From JBBDIO01 sp040880365 (lineage in GTDB: Bacteria; Chloroflexota; Anaerolineae; Caldilineales; Caldilineaceae), in NCBI GenBank assembly GCA_040880365.1, contig JBBDIO010000184.1, forward strand, positions 1 to 19,976: DNA of 19,976 nucleotides, given 5' to 3'. Under the pieces are notes generated by a model. That model worked only from the letters and a program-made list of their open reading frames with translations. It did not search any database and had not been told where the DNA came from. The position numbers were made by a program, and so were the translations under genes. This document shows, piece after piece, positions 14,361 through 19,976 of the stretch; the stretch's first letter is position 1, and the number at the start of each line of letters is the position of its first letter.

Positions 14361-14482
14361 GTTCCAAAAACCTGGAACAATAGGTTAGATACTTATAGAC
14401 TCCGGTAACACCAACCGATAGTGGAACACGAGCATACAACGGCGTATGTACGGTTCCCGGTAAGTGTTCGGAGATTTTTTTT
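14361..14482 (+). terminator. Structured RNA ending in a U8 terminator upstream of glnA
   Basis: A hairpin GTTCCA (14361-14366)/TGGAAC (14373-14378) is followed by a branched structure. The outer stem is CTCCG-(gt)-AACAC (14400-14411) with GTGTTCGGAG (14464-14473), the middle stem AACCG (14413-14417)/CGGTT (14451-14455), and inner hairpins GTG-GAA-CAC and CATAC-N6-GTATG (14433-14448). T8 (14475-14482) follows directly. It could end the microprotein transcript, be an attenuator, or form the end of a small RNA. Confidence 0.55.
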
Positions 14483-14524
14483 ACATTGCGCCGAAAAAAC
14501 GTTATCTTATGTGTGGCTCACATA
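14480..14524 (+). promoter_or_regulatory. Candidate glnA promoter with a palindrome at the start site
   Basis: TTTACA (14480-14485, made partly by the T8 tract), a 17-nt spacer and TATCTT (14503-14508) form a plausible promoter with a start near 14515. The inverted repeat TATGTG-TGGCT-CACATA (14508-14524) covers the end of the -10 box and the start site. Confidence 0.45.
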
Positions 14525-14571
14525 TACCCAACGGCGCTTCCCGAAAGTAATTCAAAATCAGTTTCAGCCAA

Positions 14572-14599
14572 TTATTCGACCCGCTTTTGTGGCGAATAA
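14572..14599. promoter_or_regulatory. 7-bp inverted repeat in the glnA leader
   Basis: TTATTCG (14572-14578) and CGAATAA (14593-14599), with an additional CC/GG pair inside and one bulged A, can form a hairpin 27 nt before the glnA SD. It could be an operator or a leader-RNA element. Confidence 0.4.
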
Positions 14600-14638
14600 G
14601 CATCAAACCCGATCCCTATAGACAAAAGGAGTACACCG

Positions 14639-16054
14639 ATGCCTTTAAGTTGTAGCAGCCCCCAAGACGTGATGGCAGCCATTAGCGAAAACGACATCAA
14701 ATTTGTTGATGTTAAATTCACCGACCTGTTTGGTCAATGGCACCACTTTTCCATGCCGGTAGAGCATTTTGATGTCGAAACGGCATTCGAAGAAGGCATG
14801 GGCTTCGATGGGTCCTCGATTCGCGGATTCAAGACTATCGATACCAGCGACATGGTCCTGTTGGCCGATCCTACCACCGCCTTCATCGATCCCGCGACCG
14901 CGGTGCCGACGTTGAGCATGGTGTGTAATGTGTTGGAGCCGATCACGCTGGAGCCGTTCACCCGCGACCCCCGCACCGTCGCCCGCAAGTCGGTCGAATA
15001 TTTGCAGAGCACCGGCATTGCCGACACCATTTATATGGGGCCAGAAGCCGAATTCTTTGTGTTTGACGAGGTTCACTACCACTCCGAACCGCACACCGCC
15101 GGCTATGGCGTCGATTCCGAAGAAGCACACTGGAATTCGGGCGTGCCCGGTCTGGGTCATACGCTGGCTGTCAAGGGCGGCTATTTCCCGGTTTCGCCGC
15201 TGGATGCACTGCAAGACCTGCGCTCGGAAATGGTCACCACCATGCTCGAAGCAGGCATCAACGTCGAGGTCCATCACCACGAAGTCGCGACCGCAGGCCA
15301 GTGTGAAATCGACATGCGCTTCGACACGCTGGTCAAGATGGCCGACCATGTACAGCTCTACAAGTACATCGTCAAGAATGTTGCCAAGCAGAACGGCAAA
15401 ACCGCAACCTTCATGCCCAAGCCTCTCTTCCGCGACAATGGTTCGGGGATGCACACCCACCAGAGCCTGTGGAAAGACGGTCAGCCGCTCTTTGCCGGCG
15501 ACGAATATGCCGGTCTGAGCCAGATGGCGTTGTGGTACATCGGTGGCCTGCTCAAGCACATCAACTCGCTGCTGGCCTTCTGTGCACCGGGCACCAACTC
15601 CTATCGCCGGCTGGTGCCGGGCTACGAAGCCCCCGTAGTGGTAGCCTATTCGGCCCGCAACCGCTCGGCGGCCTGTCGCATCCCGACTTATTCCAATTCG
15701 CCCAAGGCCAAGCGCGTCGAATTTCGCTGCCCGGATCCCACAGCCAACCCCTACCTGGCCTTTGCGGCCATGCTGATGGCGGGCCTGGATGGCATCAAGA
15801 ACCAGATCGACCCCGGCAACCCCGCCGAAATCGACCTGTTCCACGACGACAACCTGAAAGACATTCCGTTAGTCAAGGGGTCGCTGGAAGGTGTGTTGCA
15901 ATCGCTGGAAGAAGATCATGCCTATCTGTTGGAAGGCGATGTCTTCACCACCGACCTGATCGAAGGTTACGTCGCCTACAAGCGCTATCAAGAGGCCGAT
16001 GCTGTGCGCCTGCGCCCACATCCCCACGAGTTTGTTATGTACTACGGTGCGTAA
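14639..16054 (+). CDS. glnA: Glutamine synthetase type I, beta-like
   Basis: 471 aa; makes glutamine from glutamate, ammonia and ATP as a cytoplasmic dodecamer. Motifs in order: GFDGSS (55-60), GPEAEFFVFD (134-143), VHHHEVATAGQCEID (211-225), KTATFMPKPLFRDNGSGMHTHQS (254-276), RRLVPGYEAPVVVAYSARNRSA (323-344), CPDPTANPYLAFAAMLMAGLDGI. The AHWNSG insert, PKAKRVEFRCPDP and end HPHEFVMYYGA match the GSI-beta type. At the adenylylation Tyr (Y397 in E. coli, NLYDLPPEE) this protein reads DLFHDD, with Phe401, so GlnE-type adenylylation there is not possible. AAGGAG (14626-14631) is 7 nt before the ATG. The next gene is a GSI-alpha paralogue. Confidence 0.95.
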   Translation: MPLSCSSPQDVMAAISENDIKFVDVKFTDLFGQWHHFSMPVEHFDVETAFEEGMGFDGSSIRGFKTIDTSDMVLLADPTTAFIDPATAVPTLSMVCNVLEPITLEPFTRDPRTVARKSVEYLQSTGIADTIYMGPEAEFFVFDEVHYHSEPHTAGYGVDSEEAHWNSGVPGLGHTLAVKGGYFPVSPLDALQDLRSEMVTTMLEAGINVEVHHHEVATAGQCEIDMRFDTLVKMADHVQLYKYIVKNVAKQNGKTATFMPKPLFRDNGSGMHTHQSLWKDGQPLFAGDEYAGLSQMALWYIGGLLKHINSLLAFCAPGTNSYRRLVPGYEAPVVVAYSARNRSAACRIPTYSNSPKAKRVEFRCPDPTANPYLAFAAMLMAGLDGIKNQIDPGNPAEIDLFHDDNLKDIPLVKGSLEGVLQSLEEDHAYLLEGDVFTTDLIEGYVAYKRYQEADAVRLRPHPHEFVMYYGA

Positions 16055-16083
16055 ACTGCGGTGCGTAAACTGCGGTGCGTAAA
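16045..16083. repeat. 14-nt unit in ~2.8 tandem copies over the glnA stop codon
   Basis: CGGTGCGTAAACTG (16045-16058), a perfect second copy (16059-16072) and an 11-nt partial third (16073-16083). The first copy contains the glnA stop codon, so the end of the gene has been duplicated into the 3' region. Confidence 0.9.
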
Positions 16084-16112
16084 ACCGGCGCCAATGTCCG
16101 GCTGGTTGTACG

Positions 16113-16142
16113 TAGTTGTCTGAATCTGATAGTTGTCTGAAC
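16113..16142. repeat. 17-nt tandem duplication
   Basis: TAGTTGTCTGAATCTGA (16113-16129) is followed by a 13-nt copy starting TAGTTGTCTGAAC (16130). Confidence 0.7.
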
Positions 16143-16181
16143 ATTACTTGATTGCCTCACTGCCCTATATGCTGTAAACCA

Positions 16182-16228
16182 CCGGCGGCTCGCCTGCAAA
16201 GCACCGCAGCCGAGTCGCCGGTTTCTTT
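16182..16228 (+). terminator. Terminator between the two glutamine synthetase genes
   Basis: CCGGCGGCTCG (16182-16192) pairs with CGAGTCGCCGG (16211-16221) through one G-T pair. An inner CTGC/GCAG stem extends it, and TTTCTTT follows. It should separate the two glnA transcripts. Confidence 0.75.
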
Positions 16229-16255
16229 CCTCGTCTTGCGCATCTTCGTGGCTAT

Positions 16256-16284
16256 TTAGAACGCCGCACATTTCATGCTACAAT
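16256..16284 (+). promoter_or_regulatory. Extended -10 promoter of the second glutamine synthetase
   Basis: TTAGAA (16256-16261), a 17-nt spacer and TACAAT (16279-16284) preceded by TGC (extended -10). The start near 16291 gives a ~75-nt leader and leaves the upstream ATG at 16300 without a ribosome binding site in the RNA. Confidence 0.6.
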
Positions 16285-16365
16285 CGAGAGGTTCCAGCCA
16301 TGAACTATCCCAGGCGCTATTGGCGCGCACCTAAATATCTAGCCAGCTCGGGAGAAGAGTCTGCT

Positions 16366-17712
16366 ATGAGCCTCGAATTCAGTTCCGAAGAACTACAGCG
16401 CGTGGATGACATCATCAAGCGCAATGATATTCGCTTTATCCGCCTGCAATTTTCCGACATCGTCGGCGTCGCCAAGCATGTAACGATTCCCGTGAATCAC
16501 TGGGATACCGTCATGAGTCATGGCATGTGGTTCGATGGCAGTTCGGTAGAAGGCTTCGCCCGCGTCGCCGAAAGTGATATGTATCTGGTGCCCGATTTGA
16601 CCACATTTGCCGCGATTCCGTGGGAAATGGACTTGTCTACCGCCCGCGTCATCTGCGATGTCTTTACGCCCGACGGCGAACCCTTTGCCGGAGACCCGCG
16701 CTACGTGTTGAAACGCCAGTTGGCGCGCGCCGCCGAAATGGGGTTCGACTATCAGGTCGGGCCGGAACTGGAATTTTTCCTGTTCGAACGCCATGCCAAT
16801 GGGGAACTGTTGCCGTTGACCCCCCACGACCGCGCCGGCTATTTCGATGTGAGCACCGACCTGGCACACAGTGTACGCCGCCAGATGGTCGACGCATTGC
16901 AGTCGATGGGCATCAATGTCGAAGCCTCGCACCACGAAGTGGCAATCGGGCAAAGCGAAATCGATTTCCACTATGGGCCGGCGCTGATCACCGCCGACGC
17001 TACGGTCACGTTCCGCATCACGCTCAAGGCCATCGCCCAAAAGAACAATCTCCACTGTACCTTCATGCCCAAACCGATCACAGGCATTGCCGGGTCGGGT
17101 ATGCATATCCACCAGAGTCTGTGGGATAAAAACGCGGGCGATACCGCCATGTACGACGAGGAAAATGAATATGGGCTGAGTCAGGTGGCGCTGCATTTCA
17201 TCGCCGGTCAATTGGCCCACGCCAACGCCATCACGCCGATTATTGCGCCCCTGGTCAACAGCTATAAACGCCTGGTGCCCGGCTACGAAGCGCCGGTCTA
17301 CTTATCCTGGGGACGCACCAACCGCAGCGCGCTGATCCGCATTCCGCGCATCAGCCGCGGACGCTATCGCAGCACTCGCTGCGAGCTGCGCTGCCCCGAT
17401 CCCAGCGCCAACCCCTATCTGGCCTTTGCCGTCATGCTGGCCGCCGGTCTCGACGGCATCGAAAAGAAAATGATGCCGCCCAGCCCCGCCGAAGAGGATC
17501 TGTACCATGTAGATGGGTCGCGATCGGGTCTGGACACCCTCCCCGGCGATCTGGGGAAAGCGATCGAAGCGCTCAAACGCGACGAGGTGATCCAAAACGC
17601 GATGGGCCAGCACGTTTTCGAGCGTTATGTGGAAGCCAAGACTCAGGAATGGGAAGACTATCGCCTCTATGTGTCCCGTTGGGAACTGGACCGCTATCTG
17701 AAGGTCTATTGA
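16366..17712 (+). CDS. glnA: Glutamine synthetase type I, alpha-like
   Basis: 448 aa from ATG 16366, preceded by GGGAGAAG (16350-16357); ATG 16300 is in frame but too close to the promoter. Motifs: WFDGSSVEGFARVAESDMYL (55-74), VGPELEFFLFE (131-141), ASHHEVAIGQSEID (187-200), CTFMPKPITGIAGSGMHIHQS (231-251), KRLVPGYEAPVYLSWGRTNRSALIRIP, RCPDPSANPYLAFAVML. It lacks the ~25-aa beta-type insert and the adenylylation loop, as in the GSI-alpha group of Firmicutes, Thermotoga and archaea. R66 in EGFARV aligns with B. subtilis Arg62, which mediates glutamine feedback inhibition. The end (WELDRYLKVY) is slightly unusual. It lies 311 nt after the beta-type gene, with its own promoter after a terminator. 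Which copy is the main biosynthetic enzyme cannot be told. Confidence 0.93.
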   Translation: MSLEFSSEELQRVDDIIKRNDIRFIRLQFSDIVGVAKHVTIPVNHWDTVMSHGMWFDGSSVEGFARVAESDMYLVPDLTTFAAIPWEMDLSTARVICDVFTPDGEPFAGDPRYVLKRQLARAAEMGFDYQVGPELEFFLFERHANGELLPLTPHDRAGYFDVSTDLAHSVRRQMVDALQSMGINVEASHHEVAIGQSEIDFHYGPALITADATVTFRITLKAIAQKNNLHCTFMPKPITGIAGSGMHIHQSLWDKNAGDTAMYDEENEYGLSQVALHFIAGQLAHANAITPIIAPLVNSYKRLVPGYEAPVYLSWGRTNRSALIRIPRISRGRYRSTRCELRCPDPSANPYLAFAVMLAAGLDGIEKKMMPPSPAEEDLYHVDGSRSGLDTLPGDLGKAIEALKRDEVIQNAMGQHVFERYVEAKTQEWEDYRLYVSRWELDRYLKVY

Positions 17713-17720
17713 TCCCTGCC

Positions 17721-17744
17721 GGTTAAATCCTGGTTGGTTAAATC
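17721..17744. repeat. 15-nt partial tandem duplication after the second glnA
   Basis: GGTTAAATCCTGGTT (17721-17735) is followed by GGTTAAATC (17736-17744). The 66-nt gap to the convergent phosphorylase gene has no clear terminator. Confidence 0.65.
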
Positions 17745-17778
17745 ATAGTCGGGGGCGTAATGGCCGATTGCACAGCAT

Positions 17779-18642
17779 CTAGGCATTGGCAGGTTCACGC
17801 CCCAGTTTTTCCAACACCCCCAGAATCAGCTGTGTTAGCCGCGGGACAATCACCTTGCCCGCGGCATTTACTTCTTCACCCGAAGGTTCATGCACCGCGT
17901 CTACCTCATCGATGGCAACATTGGTAATCGTGCTGATTGCCAACACCGCCATACCCGCGTGATGCGCGACCAGGGTTTCGGGCACAGTGCTCATGCCCAC
18001 CGCATCGGCGCCTGCCATGCGCAAAAAGCGAATCTCTGCCGGCGATTCAAAATTCGGTCCTGCCACCACCACATAGACCCCCCGCTGCAACAGGATGCCA
18101 TGGGCGTGCGCCACTTCTGCCGCCAGACTGCGCAGGCGCGCGGTATAGACTCGATTGACCGGCGGAAAACGCGTGCCAAACTCCTCGAGATTCGGCCCAC
18201 GCAGCGGGTTGTGCCCGGTCATGCCCAAAAAGTTGATATGATCTTCGATGAGCATGAGATCGCCGACGCCAAATGCAGGATTCACACCCCCCGCCGCGTT
18301 GGTCACAATCAGCGTCTGCACGCCCATGCGTTGCATCACGCGCACGGGCAGCGTAATCTGTTGCAATCCATAGCCTTCGTAGAAGTGAAAGCGCCCCTGC
18401 ATGACACAGACCTGTTGCCCTGCCAATTGCCCCAAAACCAGGCGCCCGGCATGTCCCGGCGCGGTACTCTGGGGAAAATAGGGAATATCGCCATACTCAA
18501 TGGCGGTAGGGTTTTCGATCTGATCCGCCAGCGTGCTCAGCCCACTGCCCAGAATCAGCCCCACCGTAGGGGACTGTTCAACCTGCTCCAGAATAAAATG
18601 GGCGGCTTCGTCATACTGTTCCAGTTCAAATTGTGCTTGCAT
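17779..18642 (-). CDS. Purine nucleoside phosphorylase (trimeric PNP family)
   Basis: 287 aa from ATG 18642 (a TTG 54 nt upstream is less likely; GAGAAA lies 7 nt before this ATG). It splits purine nucleosides with phosphate into base and ribose-1-phosphate. PNP family marks: GSGLS (32-36, usually GSGLG), GHAGRLVLGQLAG with H64, QGRFHFYEGY with R84 and H86, VTNAAGGVNP, GDLMLIEDHINF, AGPNFESPAEIRFLRMAGADAVGMSTVPE with E199, and ITNVA with N241. E199 and N241 match the purine-base contacts E201 and N243 of human PNP, so inosine/guanosine specificity is likely, as opposed to MTAP. It stands between two unrelated genes and is probably monocistronic. Confidence 0.9.
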   Translation of the reverse strand: MQAQFELEQYDEAAHFILEQVEQSPTVGLILGSGLSTLADQIENPTAIEYGDIPYFPQSTAPGHAGRLVLGQLAGQQVCVMQGRFHFYEGYGLQQITLPVRVMQRMGVQTLIVTNAAGGVNPAFGVGDLMLIEDHINFLGMTGHNPLRGPNLEEFGTRFPPVNRVYTARLRSLAAEVAHAHGILLQRGVYVVVAGPNFESPAEIRFLRMAGADAVGMSTVPETLVAHHAGMAVLAISTITNVAIDEVDAVHEPSGEEVNAAGKVIVPRLTQLILGVLEKLGREPANA

Positions 18643-18750
18643 ATTCAGTTTCTCGCAATAGGTCACGCAATGGATATGGTTCGGAATCGGTGCCAAAAAT
18701 TCAAACCGAAAATCGAAGTTGGTTCACAATGGGCCGGATAATCGCCCAAA

Positions 18751-18779
18751 AGAAAACCCAGCCGCGGGCGCGTCTGGGT
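18751..18779 (-). terminator. Rho-independent terminator of the recombinase gene
   Basis: On the minus strand ACCCAG (18779-18774) pairs with CTGGGT (18761-18756) around a GC-rich 12-nt loop, followed by TTTTCTTTT. It is correctly placed 36 nt after the recombinase stop at 18815. Between it and the phosphorylase start (18642) I see no convincing promoter. Confidence 0.7.
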
Positions 18780-18814
18780 GATCGGTACCGACAGATGAGT
18801 TGTCACACAGCCAC

Positions 18815-19888
18815 CTAGCGGGAAGACGCGTACAGCCGCCGCACTTCTTCCTCTTCCAGATGCTGCTCTTCTGTATAATTGTGATTCACACGTTGATCCG
18901 CCGCGTGCTGTTCCCGATCCGCCGCTTCCTGTTCGTCATGGGAATTGGCATCGGTAACAGCATCGGCAGGCAATGGACGCGGCACCTCTACACCGTCGAT
19001 GACCAGTTCGGGTGCGGTCGGTCGGTGTGACTGTTTGTAGATCTGGGTTGTGCTGGCGCTGGCATGTCCCAATCGCTCTTGCACCTCGCGCAGATCCGCA
19101 CCGGAATCGAGCAGATGGGTCGCGAAGCTATGGCGTAGTGTATGTGGCGTAACGCTCGTCTTAATGCCCACTTCGCGCACATAGTGCTTAATGATGAGCC
19201 ACAGGCCCTGGCGCGTGAGCCGTTGTCCTCGGTGGTTCAGGAAAAGCGCATTTTCGCGCTCGTCCAATATCAAATGCGGACGCCCGTCCTGCAAATAGGT
19301 AAAAATGGCGTCAATCGCCTGGTCTTTGATGGGAATATTACGCGTGCGTTTGCCGCCTTCGCCGCAGGTCACTTCGCCCGCCTGGAGATTCACATTTTCC
19401 ACGTTGAGATTCACCAGTTCGGTCACGCGCATCCCCGTGGCATAGAGCACTTCCAGCAAAGCCTTGTCGCGGCGGGCCTTGGGCGATTGTTCGCGCAGCG
19501 GCGCAGCACGCAGCAGGTCGATTTCCTGGGTGCGAATGGAGCGCGGCGGACTCTTTTTGACCTTAGGTGAATCCAGACGTTCCGACGGGTCTTTGGGCAA
19601 TTGCCGGGTTTCGACTAAATAATGGAGAAAACTCTTGACCGAAGCCACTTTGCGCGCCACGGTCGAAGACGCGTATTTTCGGTCGTTGTTCAAATAATAC
19701 AGATATTCCCGGATGACTTCTTCATTCAGCTCGCGCCAGGTGGTAATACCCGACAGCGTAGGGCTGGCATATTGCGCCACAAACTGCCTGAATTGGGAAA
19801 GATCGTTCTGATAGGCCGCCGTTGTATTGGCCGAACTCTCTTTTTCATCCACCATATAGGTCAAAAATCGGGAAACTAGCTCTTCCAT
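18815..19888 (-). CDS. xerD: XerD-like tyrosine recombinase with acidic C-terminal extension
   Basis: 357 aa from ATG 19888, preceded by AGGAG at good spacing (an in-frame ATG at 19948 has no such signal). The SAM-like N-terminal domain is residues 1-95 (SANTTAAYQNDLSQFRQF). Catalytic residues: R154 (LYATGMRVTEL), K180 (CGEGGKRTRNIPI), H249/R252 (TPHTLRHSFATHLL), H275 (ERLGHASA) and Y284 (STTQIYKQSH). Stretches such as LTRQGLWLIIKHY and SGADLREVQERLGH are closer to XerD than XerC. Its chromosome-dimer-resolution role is inferred from family. After H288 the protein runs ~70 residues further (EQEAADREQH, TEEQHLEEEEVRRL), an acidic, Gln/His-rich tail not found in typical Xer proteins, which end soon after the Tyr. 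No integrase-associated phage genes or att-like repeats are seen. Confidence 0.85.
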   Translation of the reverse strand: MEELVSRFLTYMVDEKESSANTTAAYQNDLSQFRQFVAQYASPTLSGITTWRELNEEVIREYLYYLNNDRKYASSTVARKVASVKSFLHYLVETRQLPKDPSERLDSPKVKKSPPRSIRTQEIDLLRAAPLREQSPKARRDKALLEVLYATGMRVTELVNLNVENVNLQAGEVTCGEGGKRTRNIPIKDQAIDAIFTYLQDGRPHLILDERENALFLNHRGQRLTRQGLWLIIKHYVREVGIKTSVTPHTLRHSFATHLLDSGADLREVQERLGHASASTTQIYKQSHRPTAPELVIDGVEVPRPLPADAVTDANSHDEQEAADREQHAADQRVNHNYTEEQHLEEEEVRRLYASSR

Positions 19889-19928
19889 GTATCCATCTCC
19901 TACCACCACCCAAGACCACAGCACAAAC

Positions 19929-19937
19929 ATTCTAGCA
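19929..19937 (-). promoter_or_regulatory. Extended -10 promoter of the recombinase gene
   Basis: On the minus strand TGC-TAGAAT (19937-19929) is an extended -10 element about 40 nt before the ATG at 19888. No good -35 box is visible, as expected for this promoter type. Confidence 0.4.
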
Positions 19938-19976
19938 CAACTTTGCATAATAGAAAATATACATAAAGTAGTCGCG

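Noticed and set aside
14350..14482. Known glutamine riboswitch, T-box, RNase P RNA or tmRNA
   Set aside because: I could not find the conserved cores of any of these in the sequence. Only generic stems and the T-tract are supported.
14421..14621. 66-codon ORF upstream of glnA
   Set aside because: It runs through the predicted U8 terminator, promoter and hairpins, and has no Shine-Dalgarno sequence.
14645..15844. 399-codon minus-strand ORF inside glnA
   Set aside because: It overlaps a complete glutamine synthetase and has no independent signals.
16300..16365. Upstream ATG of the second glutamine synthetase
   Set aside because: It is preceded by GAGAGG, but the TGC-TACAAT promoter predicts a transcript starting at about that point. 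The GSI-alpha fold starts naturally at 16366, where GGGAGAAG is well spaced.
18815..19888. Reading the tyrosine recombinase as a phage or integron integrase
   Set aside because: Sequence motifs and length of the catalytic part match Xer proteins. No phage genes, attC-like sites or tRNA attachment site are nearby.

Overview
The window looks like chromosomal DNA from a bacterium of the phylum Chloroflexota (Anaerolineae/Caldilineae-like). This is inferred from the moderately high G+C coding sequence with AT-richer spacers, a motor-less XPB/Ssl2-type 'helicase-associated' protein, a DUF2089 regulator beside SHOCT-like and DUF4097-like proteins, and paired bacterial-type glutamine synthetases. 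No rRNA, tRNA, CRISPR array, transposase or prophage gene is visible. A run of exactly 100 Ns (7145-7244) is an assembly gap, so left and right parts are joined by scaffolding only.

Left part (1-7144). A strong terminator of an off-window gene (39-72) faces a minus-strand helicase-associated protein (100-1635). Rightwards, two plus-strand genes encode a small DUF1232 membrane protein (from 1926, with a good promoter about 200 nt upstream) and a MerR-like HTH/coiled-coil protein (2482-3297). A compact minus-strand operon follows, read from 6973 down to 3331: metallophosphoesterase, HD-domain phosphohydrolase (4-nt overlap), RimO (17-nt overlap) and a very divergent ornithine/aspartate carbamoyltransferase-fold protein. 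Its promoter (TTGACG-17-TACAAT) lies so close to the first ATG that the transcript should be leaderless or nearly so.

Middle (7245-11142). A Tic20/DUF4870-like membrane protein with its own terminator is followed by a plus-strand cluster: a 75-aa amphipathic small protein, a DUF2089 HTH regulator, a 508-aa protein with a Cys-studded beta-solenoid and coiled coil, and a 140-aa protein. The last three all carry the same short SHOCT-like helical module (ER..IL..LE.G.I..E.A...L), at the C-terminus, C-terminus and N-terminus respectively. This resembles the YvlB/LiaX envelope-stress families and is the most system-like part of the window.

Right part (11143-19976). A cytoplasmic-type molybdopterin oxidoreductase (minus) with a repetitive AEET tail lies back to back with a 29-aa single-helix microprotein (plus). 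A 635-nt non-coding region then leads to glnA: it holds several hairpins, a structured terminator ending in eight Ts, an abutting promoter and two inverted repeats. Two glutamine synthetases follow in tandem: a GSI-beta type whose adenylylation tyrosine position is Phe401, and a GSI-alpha type that keeps the feedback-loop arginine. Purine nucleoside phosphorylase and a XerD-like recombinase with an unusual acidic tail are on the minus strand.

A second theme is that many spacers, and a few coding tails, carry 2-3 adjacent copies of a 7-18 nt unit differing by 0-2 bases, as if short tandem duplication is a frequent mutation in this genome.
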